Assembly: GCF_003143515.1 (NCBI RefSeq)
Contig: NZ_CP029343.1
Location: 1,054,001 to 1,118,000 of the forward strand
DNA: 64,000 nt
DNA from: Massilia oculi
Lineage (GTDB): Bacteria; Pseudomonadota; Gammaproteobacteria; Burkholderiales; Burkholderiaceae_D
Direction of reading: 5' to 3'
In this document: positions 46,320 through 55,557 of the stretch, in pieces
How the letters are laid out: the number at the start of each line of letters is the position of its first letter
Position numbering within the stretch: position 1 is the stretch's first letter
Position numbers and translations under genes: made by a program
The notes under the pieces: generated by a model
Told to the model about the DNA's origin: nothing
The model's database searches: none
What the model saw: only the letters and a program-made list of their open reading frames with translations

Positions 46320-46742
46320 TCAGAAGCCGCCGAGGACGGCATTGATCAGGAAGCCCATGCCGATGCCGGTCAGGACGCCACCTAGGATCTCGATCTTGGT
46401 ATGGCCCATCCTTTCGCGCAGGATCACGTAGTCGGCCTTGCCGTCGTGCAGCCGGTTGAGCGACACCGCGTGGCGGCCGACGTGCTGGCGCAGGCTGTTG
46501 GCGTCGATCATGACGATGAAGGCCAGCGTGCAGGCCACGCCGAAGGCCGGGTGGCCCATGCCCTCGCGCAGGGCGATCAGGGTGGCCATGCTGGACACGA
46601 CCGCGCTATGGTTGCTGGGAAAGCCGCCATTGCCGACCAGGTCGAAGGCCCAGCGCCGCAGGCGGACACTCGAAATGAGAAACTTGATCGGGCCGACCAC
46701 CATCCAGGTCAGTATGGGCGTCGCGAGGTAGATAATTTCCAT
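46320..46742 (-). CDS. Divergent PAP2 family membrane protein (DUF212, YuiD-like)
   Basis: The 140-residue membrane protein contains GGFPSNHSAVVSSMATLIAL and MIDANSLRQHVGRHAVSLNRL, the conserved PSxHSA and DAxGVRxxxGxQA-like motifs of the DUF212 / divergent PAP2 group. Four helices are visible, the last being ILGGVLTGIGMGFLINAVL. Family members are distant relatives of PAP2 acid phosphatases; the substrate is unknown. It stands alone, divergent from the DUF475 gene. Confidence 0.85.
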   Translation of the reverse strand: MEIIYLATPILTWMVVGPIKFLISSVRLRRWAFDLVGNGGFPSNHSAVVSSMATLIALREGMGHPAFGVACTLAFIVMIDANSLRQHVGRHAVSLNRLHDGKADYVILRERMGHTKIEILGGVLTGIGMGFLINAVLGGF

Positions 46743-46875
46743 GATGTCTTCTAGGTGAAAATGCTGGGCGGAATTATCTCAGAAGCAAGGCGCGGTGGGC
46801 GACTTTTGAAACGGACGCATCAGGCCGGGAAACGGTAATATTGACCCAACGAGTCAAACCACACAAGAGGGGCAT

Positions 46876-47934
46876 ATGCGGCATTTCCGATGGTCTTTCA
46901 TCGTCACGGCAGTCCTGATGACCCTGGCCGGCTGGTGGGGCTACGAGCACAAGGGCATGCCCGGGCTGCTGCAGGCCCTGTGGATCACCGCCATCCTCGG
47001 CGTGCTGGAAGTGTCGCTTTCTTTCGACAATGCCGTCGTCAACGCCTCGGTGCTCAAGCACTGGAACGAATTCTGGCGCAAGCTGTTCCTCACGGTCGGG
47101 ATCCTGGTGGCGGTGTTCGGCATGCGCCTGTTGTTTCCGTTGGTGATCGTCGCCGCCGCCACCGGCCTCGGCCTGCTCGACGTCTGGCATATGGCGCTCG
47201 ACAACCCCAATGAATATTCACGCCACCTGACCGAACACCACGCCGAAGTCGCGGCCTTCGGCGGCGCCTTCCTGTTACTGGTGTTCCTGAACTTCCTCTT
47301 CGACACGGAAAAAGAACTGCATTGGATTACCTGGTTCGAGGAAAAAGTCGGCAAATACGGCTCCGAGGGGCTAGCCGTGCTGATTACCCTGCTGGGCGTG
47401 ATCGGCGCGATGCGCCTGATGCCGGAGGTGCGCAAGCTGGCGGTGCTGATCGCCGGCGTCACCGGGGTACTGATCTATATCGGCGTCAAGTGGCTGAGCG
47501 GACTGCTCGAAGAGAAGGAAGAAGACCCGTCGGTCGGCGCCATGATCTCGCAGGGCAGCATCGGCGGCTTTCTCTATCTGGAAGTGCTGGACGCCTCGTT
47601 CAGCTTCGACGGCGTGATCGGTGCCTTTGCCATCACCAACGATGTCGTGATCATCATGCTGGGCCTGGCGATCGGCGCCATGTTCGTGCGCTCGATGACG
47701 GTGTTCCTGGTCTACAAGGGCACGCTGCAGGAATTCGTCTATCTCGAGCATGGGGCGCACTATGCGATCGGCATCCTGGCCCTGATCATGTTCGCCAGCG
47801 TGCACTATCACATCCCGGAATGGTTCACCGGACTGTCGGGGCTGGCCTTCATCCTGGTGTCGCTGTGGTCGTCCATACGCCACCGCAGGCGGATCGCGGC
47901 GCAGGAGGCCGAGGTAGCGGCGCGGACCGGCTGA
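46876..47934 (+). CDS. DUF475 (TerC-superfamily) integral membrane protein
   Basis: The 352-residue protein has about nine helices. Two inverted-repeat signatures, LEVSLSFDNAVVNASVL and LEVLDASFSFDGVIGAF, carry the paired acidic residues that in TerC/MntP-like proteins bind a cation. A cytoplasmic acidic loop (LLEEKEEDPSVG) joins the halves. By homology it may export Mn or another divalent metal, but DUF475 substrates are not established. GAGGGGCAT gives its ribosome site. I saw no yybP-ykoY manganese riboswitch in the 133-base gap before it. Confidence 0.88.
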   Translation: MRHFRWSFIVTAVLMTLAGWWGYEHKGMPGLLQALWITAILGVLEVSLSFDNAVVNASVLKHWNEFWRKLFLTVGILVAVFGMRLLFPLVIVAAATGLGLLDVWHMALDNPNEYSRHLTEHHAEVAAFGGAFLLLVFLNFLFDTEKELHWITWFEEKVGKYGSEGLAVLITLLGVIGAMRLMPEVRKLAVLIAGVTGVLIYIGVKWLSGLLEEKEEDPSVGAMISQGSIGGFLYLEVLDASFSFDGVIGAFAITNDVVIIMLGLAIGAMFVRSMTVFLVYKGTLQEFVYLEHGAHYAIGILALIMFASVHYHIPEWFTGLSGLAFILVSLWSSIRHRRRIAAQEAEVAARTG

Positions 47935-48051
47935 ATCGGTAAGACTGAGAATTGCGGTTTGCGATTACGGCAAGGCATGGCAGAATGGGCGCGCATCGCG
48001 CCAGCGCTGCCATATTGACAATCCAACCCTTTTTGATCGCCCTGCCCGACC

Positions 48052-48465
48052 ATGCCCAAAGCCCGCGCCACCGCCATCCTGCTGTCCGTCATCGCCGTCG
48101 TCGCCGTGCTCGGTTCTCTGTACACCTGGTTCACTCTGACCTGGTCGTATTCCGAGGGCGACCGCGCCGGCTATCTGCAGACGTTCTCCAAGAAAGGCTG
48201 GCTGTGCAAGACCTGGGAGGGCGAGATCCTGCTGTCGAGCATGCCGGGAGCGATTCCCGAACGCTTCGCCTTCACCGTGCGCGATGAGGCGGTCGTGCAG
48301 CAACTGAACAGCAATATCGGCCGCCGCGTGCAGATCTCGTACGAGCAGCACAAGGGCGTGCCGACCAGCTGCTTTGGCGATACCGAGTATTTCGTCAAGC
48401 GTGCCTTGACCGGGCCGGTGGACCCGGTGTCGCCGAGCCAGGCGCAGGGAACGCCGGCACAGTAA
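48052..48465 (+). CDS. Conserved hypothetical membrane-anchored protein
   Basis: The 137-residue protein has one N-terminal helix (AILLSVIAVVAVLGSLYTWF). A soluble domain carries WSYSEGDRAGYLQTFSKKGW and CKTWEGEILL. Two Cys (C at KGWLCKTW and at PTSCFGDTEY) might form a disulfide. Burkholderiales contain many similar proteins, sometimes mislabelled as 6-phosphogluconate dehydrogenase; there is no dehydrogenase feature here. Function unknown. The tail (GPVDPVSPSQAQGTPAQ) looks disordered. Confidence 0.82.
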   Translation: MPKARATAILLSVIAVVAVLGSLYTWFTLTWSYSEGDRAGYLQTFSKKGWLCKTWEGEILLSSMPGAIPERFAFTVRDEAVVQQLNSNIGRRVQISYEQHKGVPTSCFGDTEYFVKRALTGPVDPVSPSQAQGTPAQ

Positions 48466-48495
48466 GCGGCAGCGTCGGCGGCGCAGCCGCCACCC

Positions 48496-50916
48496 CTACT
48501 CCTTGTCCCGGTCGAGTTCGCGCTGGGCCGCGATCACTTCCGCCAGCCTCGCCGCCGCCTGCGCGGCCGAGGTGTCGCCGGCCCTCGCCTGCGACTGCTT
48601 GAACCGTCCTAACACTTCGCGCGTCAGGTCGGCCGACACGGAACGCTGGCCGGCTTCCACCTTGCGCTCGCCGATGACGCGCTCGGTCGCCGCCAGCTCG
48701 GCGGCCTGCTCATCCTGGCGCTTGCTTTCCAGGTTCACCAGGTGCTTGCGCGCATCGGCCATTTGAAGGGTCGCCTGCGCCGCCTTGCGCTGCATCTCGG
48801 CGTGGGCCTGGGCGTGCTCCAGCAGCGCGCGCTGGGCCTCGCGCTTGTCGACCGCCGCCTGCACCGCCGCCTGCTCGACCAGCTCGCGCTCGCGCGCCAG
48901 CCGGGCCTGTTCCTCCTCGGCCTCGGCGCGCGCTTCGGCGGCCTGGGCGGCGGCATGTTCCGACGCCAGCCGCGCCGCCTGCGCCTCGTTGGCGCGGGCG
49001 TCGGCCGCGGCCTGGGCGCGCTGGGCGGCCAGCTTGCGCTCGACCAGGGCCAGCGATTCGCGCGCGGCCTGCGTGGCTTCGCGCTCGGAGGCGATCGCCT
49101 GCTCGGTCAGCGCCACCTGCTGGCGCTCGACTTCGGTACGCTCGGCCTGGGCCTGGGCCAGCTCCTGCGCCCGGCGCGCATGCGCCTGCTGGGCGTCGCG
49201 CGTGGCCTCGGCTTGCGTGGCTTCTTCCGCCACCGCATCCATCTGGGCCTGCTGGGCCTCGAAGGCCGCGCGCTGGGCTTCTTCCAGGCGGCGCTCGGCC
49301 TGGGCCTTGGCGGCCAGCGCCGCCGCCGCGGCGGCTTCGGCTTCGCTGCGCGCCCGGGCCGCCTGCATCAATTCGCGCTCGGCCGCCACTTTCTGCTCGA
49401 GCTCAAGCAACGCCTGGGTCTCGGCCGCCACCCGCTCACGCTCGAGCTGGGCCAGGCGCTCGGCTTCTTCCCGTTTTTGCTCGGCCAGTTGCGCGGCCTG
49501 GCGCTGCAGTTCGACCAGTTCGGCCTCGAACGCGACCGCTTCCGCCTCGTCGGCATTGCGTCTGGCCTGGACCTCGGCCGCGGCCTCGGCCAGCGCCGCT
49601 TTTTCTTCGGCGAGAAGCCGCTCGCGCCGGTGCTCCTCGGCCTCGCGCCGGGCCGCCGCTGCCGCCGCTTCGTCGGCCGCGGCGCGCGCACGCGCATCCA
49701 GCGCCGCCTCGGCCTCGGCCTCCAGCCGGGCCTGCACCTGCTCGTCCGCTTCTTCCTCGGCGCGGACACGGTCTTCGGCCACCAGGCGCAGCTTGCGATC
49801 GGTCTCGATCCGGGCTTCGGTCGCGGCCAGGATGCGGGTCTCGGCCTCGCGCCGCGCCTCGGCGCTGGCAGCCGCCATCTGCTCCAGGCGCTCGCGGTGG
49901 GTGGCGGCGTCGCGCAATTCCTTTTCGGTCTGCAGGCGCATGCGCAGCGACTGGGCCGCGACGCGCTCGGACTCGGCCTGGGCCAGCGCGATCGCCTCGC
50001 GCTCCTGTTCGATATGGGCCATGGCGCGCGCTTCTTCCAGCGCGCGCGCCTCGGCTGCCGCGCGCTGGAACGCCGAGGCCAGGGCCACCTGGTCGGCGCG
50101 TTCGCGCTGCTGGGTCAGGTCGAGCGCCTCGGCTTCGGCCTCGGCCAGTTTCTCGGCGGTCTGGCGCGCGGCCTTTTCGGCGCGCTCGCGCTCGCGCGCC
50201 AGGATGGCGATGCGGGCATCGGCGCTGGCGTTGTGCAACACTTCTTCCTTGGCCGCTTCCACCGCGGCCATGCGCTCGGCGGCCTGCAGCCTGGCCTGCT
50301 CGGTATGCGCCACCAGCTCGTCGGCGGCGCGGGCGGCCTTGGCCGCCAGCTCGGCCTCGGCCTCCATCTGGACCGCGGCGCGGCGCCGCGCTTCTTCTTC
50401 GGAGCGCGAACGGGCCTCCAGCGCCAAGCGGATCTCGGTATCGCTCTTGACCCGCGCGCGCAGCTCGGCGGTCTCTTGCCGGATCGCTTCCAGGCGCTCG
50501 GCGGACGCCTTGGCGGCGGCGCGCAGGGATTCCAGGCGGTCGCGGTTGGCCGCGATCGCGTCTTCGGAGGCCTGCGAATTGGCCAGCGCGGCGGCGGCGG
50601 CGGCGGCATCGATGGCGGCGCGCTCGTCGGCCAGCGTGCGGGCGCGCGATTCGGCGGTCTGGCGGTTTTCAAAGGCGACGTTGGCCTTGGCCTCGGCTTC
50701 CACGCGCGCGATCGCTTCCTGGATTTCGCGCATCTCGAGGGGCTTGCGCGCGGACGACGCCGGAGCGGCCGCGGATGTTTGCGACGATGCGTCGGGCGCG
50801 GGTTCGGGCGACGCGTCAGGCGTTTCCCGCGACGCCTCGGCCGGCGCCATGCCGGCGGCCTGCGACAGGTCGATCGAGAAGTCGGCTTCGTCTTGCTTGG
50901 CTGGGTTTGGTTCCAT
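48496..50916 (-). CDS. Large Ala/Glu/Arg-rich coiled-coil protein of unknown function
   Basis: The product has 806 residues. A short acidic N-terminal segment (MEPNPAKQDEADFSIDLSQA) and a Pro/Ala/Ser linker precede almost 740 residues of continuous heptad-like sequence rich in A, E, R and Q, with few Gly or Pro. There is no signal peptide, membrane helix or catalytic motif. The C terminus (RSVSADLTREVLGRFKQSQA) breaks the pattern and may be a small domain. ATG 50916 is used rather than TTG 50928. A cytoskeletal, scaffold or polar-organising role is possible but not shown. The high-GC repeats create a long false open frame on the opposite strand. Confidence 0.85.
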   Translation of the reverse strand: MEPNPAKQDEADFSIDLSQAAGMAPAEASRETPDASPEPAPDASSQTSAAAPASSARKPLEMREIQEAIARVEAEAKANVAFENRQTAESRARTLADERAAIDAAAAAAALANSQASEDAIAANRDRLESLRAAAKASAERLEAIRQETAELRARVKSDTEIRLALEARSRSEEEARRRAAVQMEAEAELAAKAARAADELVAHTEQARLQAAERMAAVEAAKEEVLHNASADARIAILARERERAEKAARQTAEKLAEAEAEALDLTQQRERADQVALASAFQRAAAEARALEEARAMAHIEQEREAIALAQAESERVAAQSLRMRLQTEKELRDAATHRERLEQMAAASAEARREAETRILAATEARIETDRKLRLVAEDRVRAEEEADEQVQARLEAEAEAALDARARAAADEAAAAAARREAEEHRRERLLAEEKAALAEAAAEVQARRNADEAEAVAFEAELVELQRQAAQLAEQKREEAERLAQLERERVAAETQALLELEQKVAAERELMQAARARSEAEAAAAAALAAKAQAERRLEEAQRAAFEAQQAQMDAVAEEATQAEATRDAQQAHARRAQELAQAQAERTEVERQQVALTEQAIASEREATQAARESLALVERKLAAQRAQAAADARANEAQAARLASEHAAAQAAEARAEAEEEQARLARERELVEQAAVQAAVDKREAQRALLEHAQAHAEMQRKAAQATLQMADARKHLVNLESKRQDEQAAELAATERVIGERKVEAGQRSVSADLTREVLGRFKQSQARAGDTSAAQAAARLAEVIAAQRELDRDKE

Positions 50917-51020
50917 GCGAGGTCTCAATGGCGGCGGTCGGTTCGATTATCCGGCAAATCCGTTCGGTATGCTACGCGGAACTGGGCGGCAATATTGGCT
51001 CAGCTCATCCATTTGACCCC

Positions 51021-52028
51021 TCACGCCGGCCACAGTGGCGGTTCGTCCATCAGGGCCACCTGCTCGCGCAGCTCGAGAATCCGGTCCTGCCAGTAGCGCT
51101 GGGTATTAAACCAGGGGAAGGCGGCCGGGAAGGCGGGATCGCTCCAGCGCATCGCCAGCCACGCCGCATAATGGATCAGGCGCAGGGTCCGCAAGGCCTC
51201 GACCAGGTACAGCTGGCGCGGGTGGAAATCGCAGAAGTCCTCGTAGCCGGCCAGCACGTCGGCCATCTGGCCGACCATCTCGTGACGCTCGCCCGAGAGC
51301 AACATCCACAAGTCCTGCACCGCCGGGCCCATGCGGCTATCGTCGAAGTCGACGAAATGGGGGCCGTCCGGCGTCCACAGGACATTGCCGCCGTGGCAGT
51401 CGCCGTGCAGGCGCAGCAGCGGCAGCTCGCCGGCGCGCTCGTAGCAGCGCGCCACGCCGTCCAGCGCCTGCTCGACCACGCTCGACCACGCGGCCATCAG
51501 CTCGGGCGGCACGAAATCGTGCTTGCGCAGGTAGTCGTAGGGCTGGCGCCCGAAAGTGACCGGATCCAGTGCCGGCCGGTGTTCATAGGCCTTGACCGCG
51601 CCCTGGGCATGGATGCGGCCGATGAAACGGCCGATCCATTCCAGCACGGCCGGGTCGCCCAGCTCGGGCGCGCGTCCGCCGCGGCGCGGGAAGACCGAAA
51701 AACGGAAGCCCGCGAAAGCGTGCAGGGTCTTGCCATCGATGACCAGGGCCGGCACGACCGGGATTTCTTGCTCCACCAGCTCGGCCACGAAGGCGTGTTC
51801 TTCGAGGATGGCGGCATCGGTCCAGCGTTCGGGCCGATAAAACTTGACCACCACCGGCCCGCCCTCTTCGCGGCCGACCTGGTATACGCGGTTCTCGTAG
51901 CTGTTCAGCGCCAGCAGGCGGCCATCGCCATGCATGCCGACACTGTCAAGCGCGTCCAGCACCAGGGCAGGATCGAGGCGCGCATACGGATGCTCGGGCG
52001 TTTCGTTGTCGGTGGTTAAGTTATCCAT
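51021..52028 (-). CDS. srkA: Stress response serine/threonine kinase SrkA (YihE/RdoA)
   Basis: Atypical APH/choline-kinase-fold protein kinase of 335 residues that protects against Cpx/oxidative stress-linked death in E. coli. LNSYENRVYQVG is the nucleotide loop and VVVKFYRP holds the ATP Lys. LRLHGDCHGGNVLW carries catalytic Asp and Asn, and HFVDFDDSRMGPAVQDLW the metal Asp. Total length matches E. coli SrkA (328). ATG 52028 begins MDNLTTDNETPEHPYARL; the longer frame upstream crosses the neighbour's promoter. No dsbA follows, unlike E. coli. Confidence 0.93.
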   Translation of the reverse strand: MDNLTTDNETPEHPYARLDPALVLDALDSVGMHGDGRLLALNSYENRVYQVGREEGGPVVVKFYRPERWTDAAILEEHAFVAELVEQEIPVVPALVIDGKTLHAFAGFRFSVFPRRGGRAPELGDPAVLEWIGRFIGRIHAQGAVKAYEHRPALDPVTFGRQPYDYLRKHDFVPPELMAAWSSVVEQALDGVARCYERAGELPLLRLHGDCHGGNVLWTPDGPHFVDFDDSRMGPAVQDLWMLLSGERHEMVGQMADVLAGYEDFCDFHPRQLYLVEALRTLRLIHYAAWLAMRWSDPAFPAAFPWFNTQRYWQDRILELREQVALMDEPPLWPA

Positions 52029-52183
52029 GTGCCTATTGTACGGCGGCGCACCGGGAAGCGGGAGTGGCCCGCATTTCACCCGCGCTGAGTTCGTTCCCGC
52101 ACGGAGTGCGGCGTTGTTACACGGTCTCATGTCAGAAACCCCGAGCGCATGTCGCGCCGGGCGAGAAACCCGAAAGGAAGAAT

Positions 52184-53224
52184 ATGAAGAAACTGACCCT
52201 GACCATGGTTGCACTGGCCGCCGGCATGCTGGCCGGCACCGCGGTTGCCCAGACCGCAGCCCAGCCGCCGAAGGCCGAACCGAACATGCAGAAAGTGCTC
52301 GACGCGATGGCGTCGCTGAAACCGAAGCCGATCGAGACCCTGAGCCCGGAAGAAGCGCGCAAGCAGCCGTCGGCCGCCGACGCGGTGAAAGAAGTGCTGT
52401 CGGACGCGGGCCAGAGCACCGCGCCGGAACCGGGCGTGACCATGAAGACCCAGACGGTCCAGGGCAAGGGCGGCAGCTTCCCGGTTCATATCTTCACCCC
52501 TGAAGGCAAGGGTCCGTTCCCCGTCATCGTCTACTACCACGGCGGTGGCTTCGTGATCGCCGATACCAAGGTCTATGAAGCGTCGATCCGCGCGCTGGCC
52601 AAGCAGGCCAAGGCGATCGTCGTCTCGGCCGACTACCGCCTGGCGCCGGAACACACATTCCCGACCCAGCCGGAAGACGCCTTCGCCGCCTATAAATGGG
52701 CGATCGACAACGCCAAGCAGTTCAATGGCGACGCCACCCGCGTGGCGGTGGCCGGCGAATCGGCCGGCGGCAACCTGGCGACCGTGGTGTCGATGATGGC
52801 GCGCGACCAGAAAGCCCAGCTGCCGGTGCACCAGCTGCTGGTGTATCCGGTGGTCGACAACGACATGAACAACGCGTCATACAAGAAAAACGCCAACGCC
52901 AAGCCGCTCAACAAGGCGATGATGGGCTGGTTCTTCAAGCACTACGGCGCCGATCCGAAGAGCCCGTATGCGCTGCCGATGAAGGCGACCTCGCTCAAGG
53001 GCCTGCCTCCGGCGACCGTGATCACCGCCGAGATCGACCCGCTGATGACCGAGGGCAAGGCCTATGCCGACCGCCTCAAGAAGGAAGGCGTGACCGTCAA
53101 CTATCGCCACTACGCGGGCGTGACCCACGAATTCTTCGGCATGGGCGCGGTGGTGCCGAAAGCCAGGGAAGCGCAGCAGTTCGCGGCCGACGAGCTGACC
53201 AAGGCCTTCAACGCCAAGCGTTGA
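52184..53224 (+). CDS. Secreted alpha/beta hydrolase, hormone-sensitive-lipase (family IV) type
   Basis: Esterase of 346 residues with a signal peptide ([18 protein letters not shown]). The oxyanion motif is YYHGGGFV (His119) and the nucleophile is GESAGG (Ser193). The Asp is in EIDPLMTEG and the His in GVTHEFFGM. An extra N-terminal segment (residues 25-100) rich in Lys and Pro precedes the fold. AAAGGAAGAAT is an excellent ribosome site for ATG 52184. It probably hydrolyses short-chain esters in the periplasm. It is divergent from srkA. Confidence 0.92.
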   Translation: MKKLTLTMVALAAGMLAGTAVAQTAAQPPKAEPNMQKVLDAMASLKPKPIETLSPEEARKQPSAADAVKEVLSDAGQSTAPEPGVTMKTQTVQGKGGSFPVHIFTPEGKGPFPVIVYYHGGGFVIADTKVYEASIRALAKQAKAIVVSADYRLAPEHTFPTQPEDAFAAYKWAIDNAKQFNGDATRVAVAGESAGGNLATVVSMMARDQKAQLPVHQLLVYPVVDNDMNNASYKKNANAKPLNKAMMGWFFKHYGADPKSPYALPMKATSLKGLPPATVITAEIDPLMTEGKAYADRLKKEGVTVNYRHYAGVTHEFFGMGAVVPKAREAQQFAADELTKAFNAKR

Positions 53225-53366
53225 TGCCGTCCCGGCGCCGCGGCCGTTGCGCCGCGGCGCCATCTCCCGTCTGCAATCGAGGTTTTTGCTGCCGCCCGGC
53301 GGCGCAGGCGTTACACTGGCGCCTTTACGCAAAACCGGCGCCCGGGCGCCATCACCAGACACTCCC

Positions 53367-54059
53367 ATGCATCTCGAACAGCCCCTCTCCGAAAAAGAAT
53401 TCGACGAACTCGACCAGTTCCTCTTGTCCGACCGTTGCTCCGACGAAGCGATGACGATGGACACCCTGCACGGCTACCTGACCGCGATCGCGATCGGTCC
53501 GGAAACCATCATGCCGGCCGAATGGCTGCCGCTGGTCTGGGGCCAGGACGAAGCGGCCGCGCCGAAGTGGAAGAACAAGCGCGAAGAAGAAAAGATCGTC
53601 AACCTGATCATGCGCTTCATGAACGAAGTGCTGATCACCTTCGAAGTCTCGCCGAAGGAGTTCGAGCCGCTGTTCGTCGAACATGAATTCGAGGGCAAGA
53701 CCCTGATCGATCCGGAAGCCTGGTGCTGGGGCTTCTGGGAAGGCGTCGAGTTGCGCGCCGATTCCTGGGATCCGATCTGGACCTCCGACGTCGCCGAACT
53801 CATTCGCCCGATCTACCTGCTCGGCGCCGACGAGATCGAGGAAGAAGAACTGGCCCTGGTCGACAACCCGCACAAGATCCACGCCCTGGCGCTGGAGATC
53901 GAAGCCAATGTGCCGGCCCTCTACCGTTACTGGCTGCCGCTGCGCAAGGCCGCGGTCGAGACCGTGGTGCGCGAGGAGCCGAAGGTCGGCCGCAATGACG
54001 ATTGCCCTTGCGGCAGCGGGAAGAAGTTCAAGAAGTGCTGCGGGGCTGAATCGGCTTGA
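53367..54059 (+). CDS. UPF0149 (YecA/YgfB) family protein with C-terminal SEC-C zinc motif
   Basis: The 230-residue protein has the UPF0149 helical domain ([20 protein letters not shown] and [20 protein letters not shown]). It ends in [18 protein letters not shown], the metal-binding SEC-C motif shared with SecA. Homologues such as E. coli YecA bind the ribosome or SecA-related partners. An acidic segment ([13 protein letters not shown]) lies between. The role in translocation or proteostasis is inferred from the motif. ATG 53367 is set by the start of the domain. Confidence 0.9.
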   Translation: MHLEQPLSEKEFDELDQFLLSDRCSDEAMTMDTLHGYLTAIAIGPETIMPAEWLPLVWGQDEAAAPKWKNKREEEKIVNLIMRFMNEVLITFEVSPKEFEPLFVEHEFEGKTLIDPEAWCWGFWEGVELRADSWDPIWTSDVAELIRPIYLLGADEIEEEELALVDNPHKIHALALEIEANVPALYRYWLPLRKAAVETVVREEPKVGRNDDCPCGSGKKFKKCCGAESA

Positions 54060-54204
54060 TTACCTGTATCGGGCCGGCTCACCTGATTCGGCCTGATCCA
54101 CCCGTTTCGCCGCCGCGTTCACCGTAGCGTGGGCGGCTTTGCCGCCCCACGCGGTGATGGTCAGCAGCGAGATCATCGCTGACGAAACCGGCGCCTCGCC
54201 AGAA

Positions 54205-55347
54205 TCAATCGCCGCGCCGGCGCCGCGACCGCCACCCCTGCGTCGCCAGCGCCCCCCCATGCAGGGCATCGAGCACTTCGACCGGCCCCGCCATCCCCAC
54301 CAGCGTTCCCGCCGCATCGACCACCGGCACCCGCGCCAGTCCATGACGGCCCGCCAGCGTGGCCACGTCGCTGGCCGGCTGCGCCGCCTGCACCGCGATC
54401 CCGGTCATCATCAGCTCGGCCACCCGCTCGGCCTCCTTGCGCCCGCGCAGCACGATCAGCGCCCGCGCCTTGATGCTCCATGCTTCGGCCTCGGCCGCCG
54501 CACGCAGCAGCGATTTCAGGGTCAGCACGCCAAGCAGCCGCCCTTCCCCATCCACCACCGGCAGCGAAGGCAAGCCATGTTCGAGCAGGATGGCGCGCGC
54601 CGTCGCCAGCGGCATATCGGGTTCGAGCCGCGCCAGCGGCGGCACCACGACATCGCCGGCATGCAGGTGACGCACGCGCCGCTCGGCCGCATGGTGCTCG
54701 GCATCGTTGACGATGACGGCCAGGTCTTCGCGCGAGACGTCGAGCGCTTCGCCAAAATGTTCCAGCGCGGCATCAATGTCCTCGACCGCGACGGCGGTCG
54801 GCGCGGGAGCGGCCTTGTGCGCGTGATGGGCGCCCGTCACCCGGTTGTACAGCAGCGCCGCCAGCACCAGCAGCACGGTGTTCAGGCCTACCGGCGCCAG
54901 CGCGAACGACAGACCGGCTTCGTGCACCGCCGGCCCGCCCAGCACCGCCGTCATCGCCACCGCACCGCCCGGCGGATGCAGGCAGCGCAGCAGGAACATC
55001 ATGGCGATCGACAGGCCGCCCGCCAGTGGCGCGGCGAACATCGGGTCGGGCAGCAGCTGGGCACAGACAACGCCAACCAGGGCCGACACCACGTTGCCGC
55101 CGATGACGGGCCAGGGCTGGGCCAGAGGGCTGGCGGGGACGCAGAACAGCAATACGGCGGAGGCGGCCATGGGGGCGACCAGCCATGCGACGTGAGCGCC
55201 TGGAGCGCTCCAGGCCAGCACGACCTGGCTGAGCACGCCGGAAAGGGCCAGGCCGAACAGTGCGCCGAACGCGGCCCGCGCCTGGCCGATTGGCGGCAAG
55301 GCGACCGGATGGGGTCGCCTCAGAATGGATAGAAGAAAGGATGACAT
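54205..55347 (-). CDS. HPP family membrane protein with tandem CBS domains
   Basis: From ATG 55347 the product has 380 residues. Four helices make up the HPP domain; LRCLHPPGGAVAMTAVLGG is its name-giving HPP motif. A long cytoplasmic part carries two CBS modules (MPLATARAILLEHGLPSLPV and VATLAGRHGLARVPVVDA), which bind adenosyl nucleotides. HPP proteins from cyanobacteria and chloroplasts transport nitrite; the bacterial HPP-CBS form may be a regulated nitrite or anion channel, which is inference. Start codons at 55377 and 55431 are alternatives, none with a good ribosome site. It is convergent with the UPF0149 gene. Confidence 0.85.
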   Translation of the reverse strand: MSSFLLSILRRPHPVALPPIGQARAAFGALFGLALSGVLSQVVLAWSAPGAHVAWLVAPMAASAVLLFCVPASPLAQPWPVIGGNVVSALVGVVCAQLLPDPMFAAPLAGGLSIAMMFLLRCLHPPGGAVAMTAVLGGPAVHEAGLSFALAPVGLNTVLLVLAALLYNRVTGAHHAHKAAPAPTAVAVEDIDAALEHFGEALDVSREDLAVIVNDAEHHAAERRVRHLHAGDVVVPPLARLEPDMPLATARAILLEHGLPSLPVVDGEGRLLGVLTLKSLLRAAAEAEAWSIKARALIVLRGRKEAERVAELMMTGIAVQAAQPASDVATLAGRHGLARVPVVDAAGTLVGMAGPVEVLDALHGGALATQGWRSRRRRGD

Positions 55348-55557
55348 TGCACCAAGGATGAGCGCGAAGAGCGTCATTACAGCACATTTGCACGAATTGA
55401 GTGCACAATCACCCGAAAATAGTGCAGGCATTCAGCCCGTTCCACTTTTCGCTGCCTTGCCTGGTATACGGCGCCGAGCCGCCGGGAGGGCCGCTGTTTG
55501 ATGCGCGCATCGTCTCATCCGGCGCGCGCTCGCTCAGCGTCGAGCGTGCTTTGACCT

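Noticed and set aside
46743..46875. Manganese (yybP-ykoY) riboswitch before the TerC-like DUF475 gene
   Set aside because: None of the conserved loop sequences of that motif are present in this short gap.
48742..51096. Two plus-strand open frames of over 740 codons opposite the coiled-coil gene
   Set aside because: Leu/Gly- and Ser/Ala-rich mirrors of the GCC/GAG-rich heptad DNA. The minus-strand frame has a sensible acidic start and helical composition.
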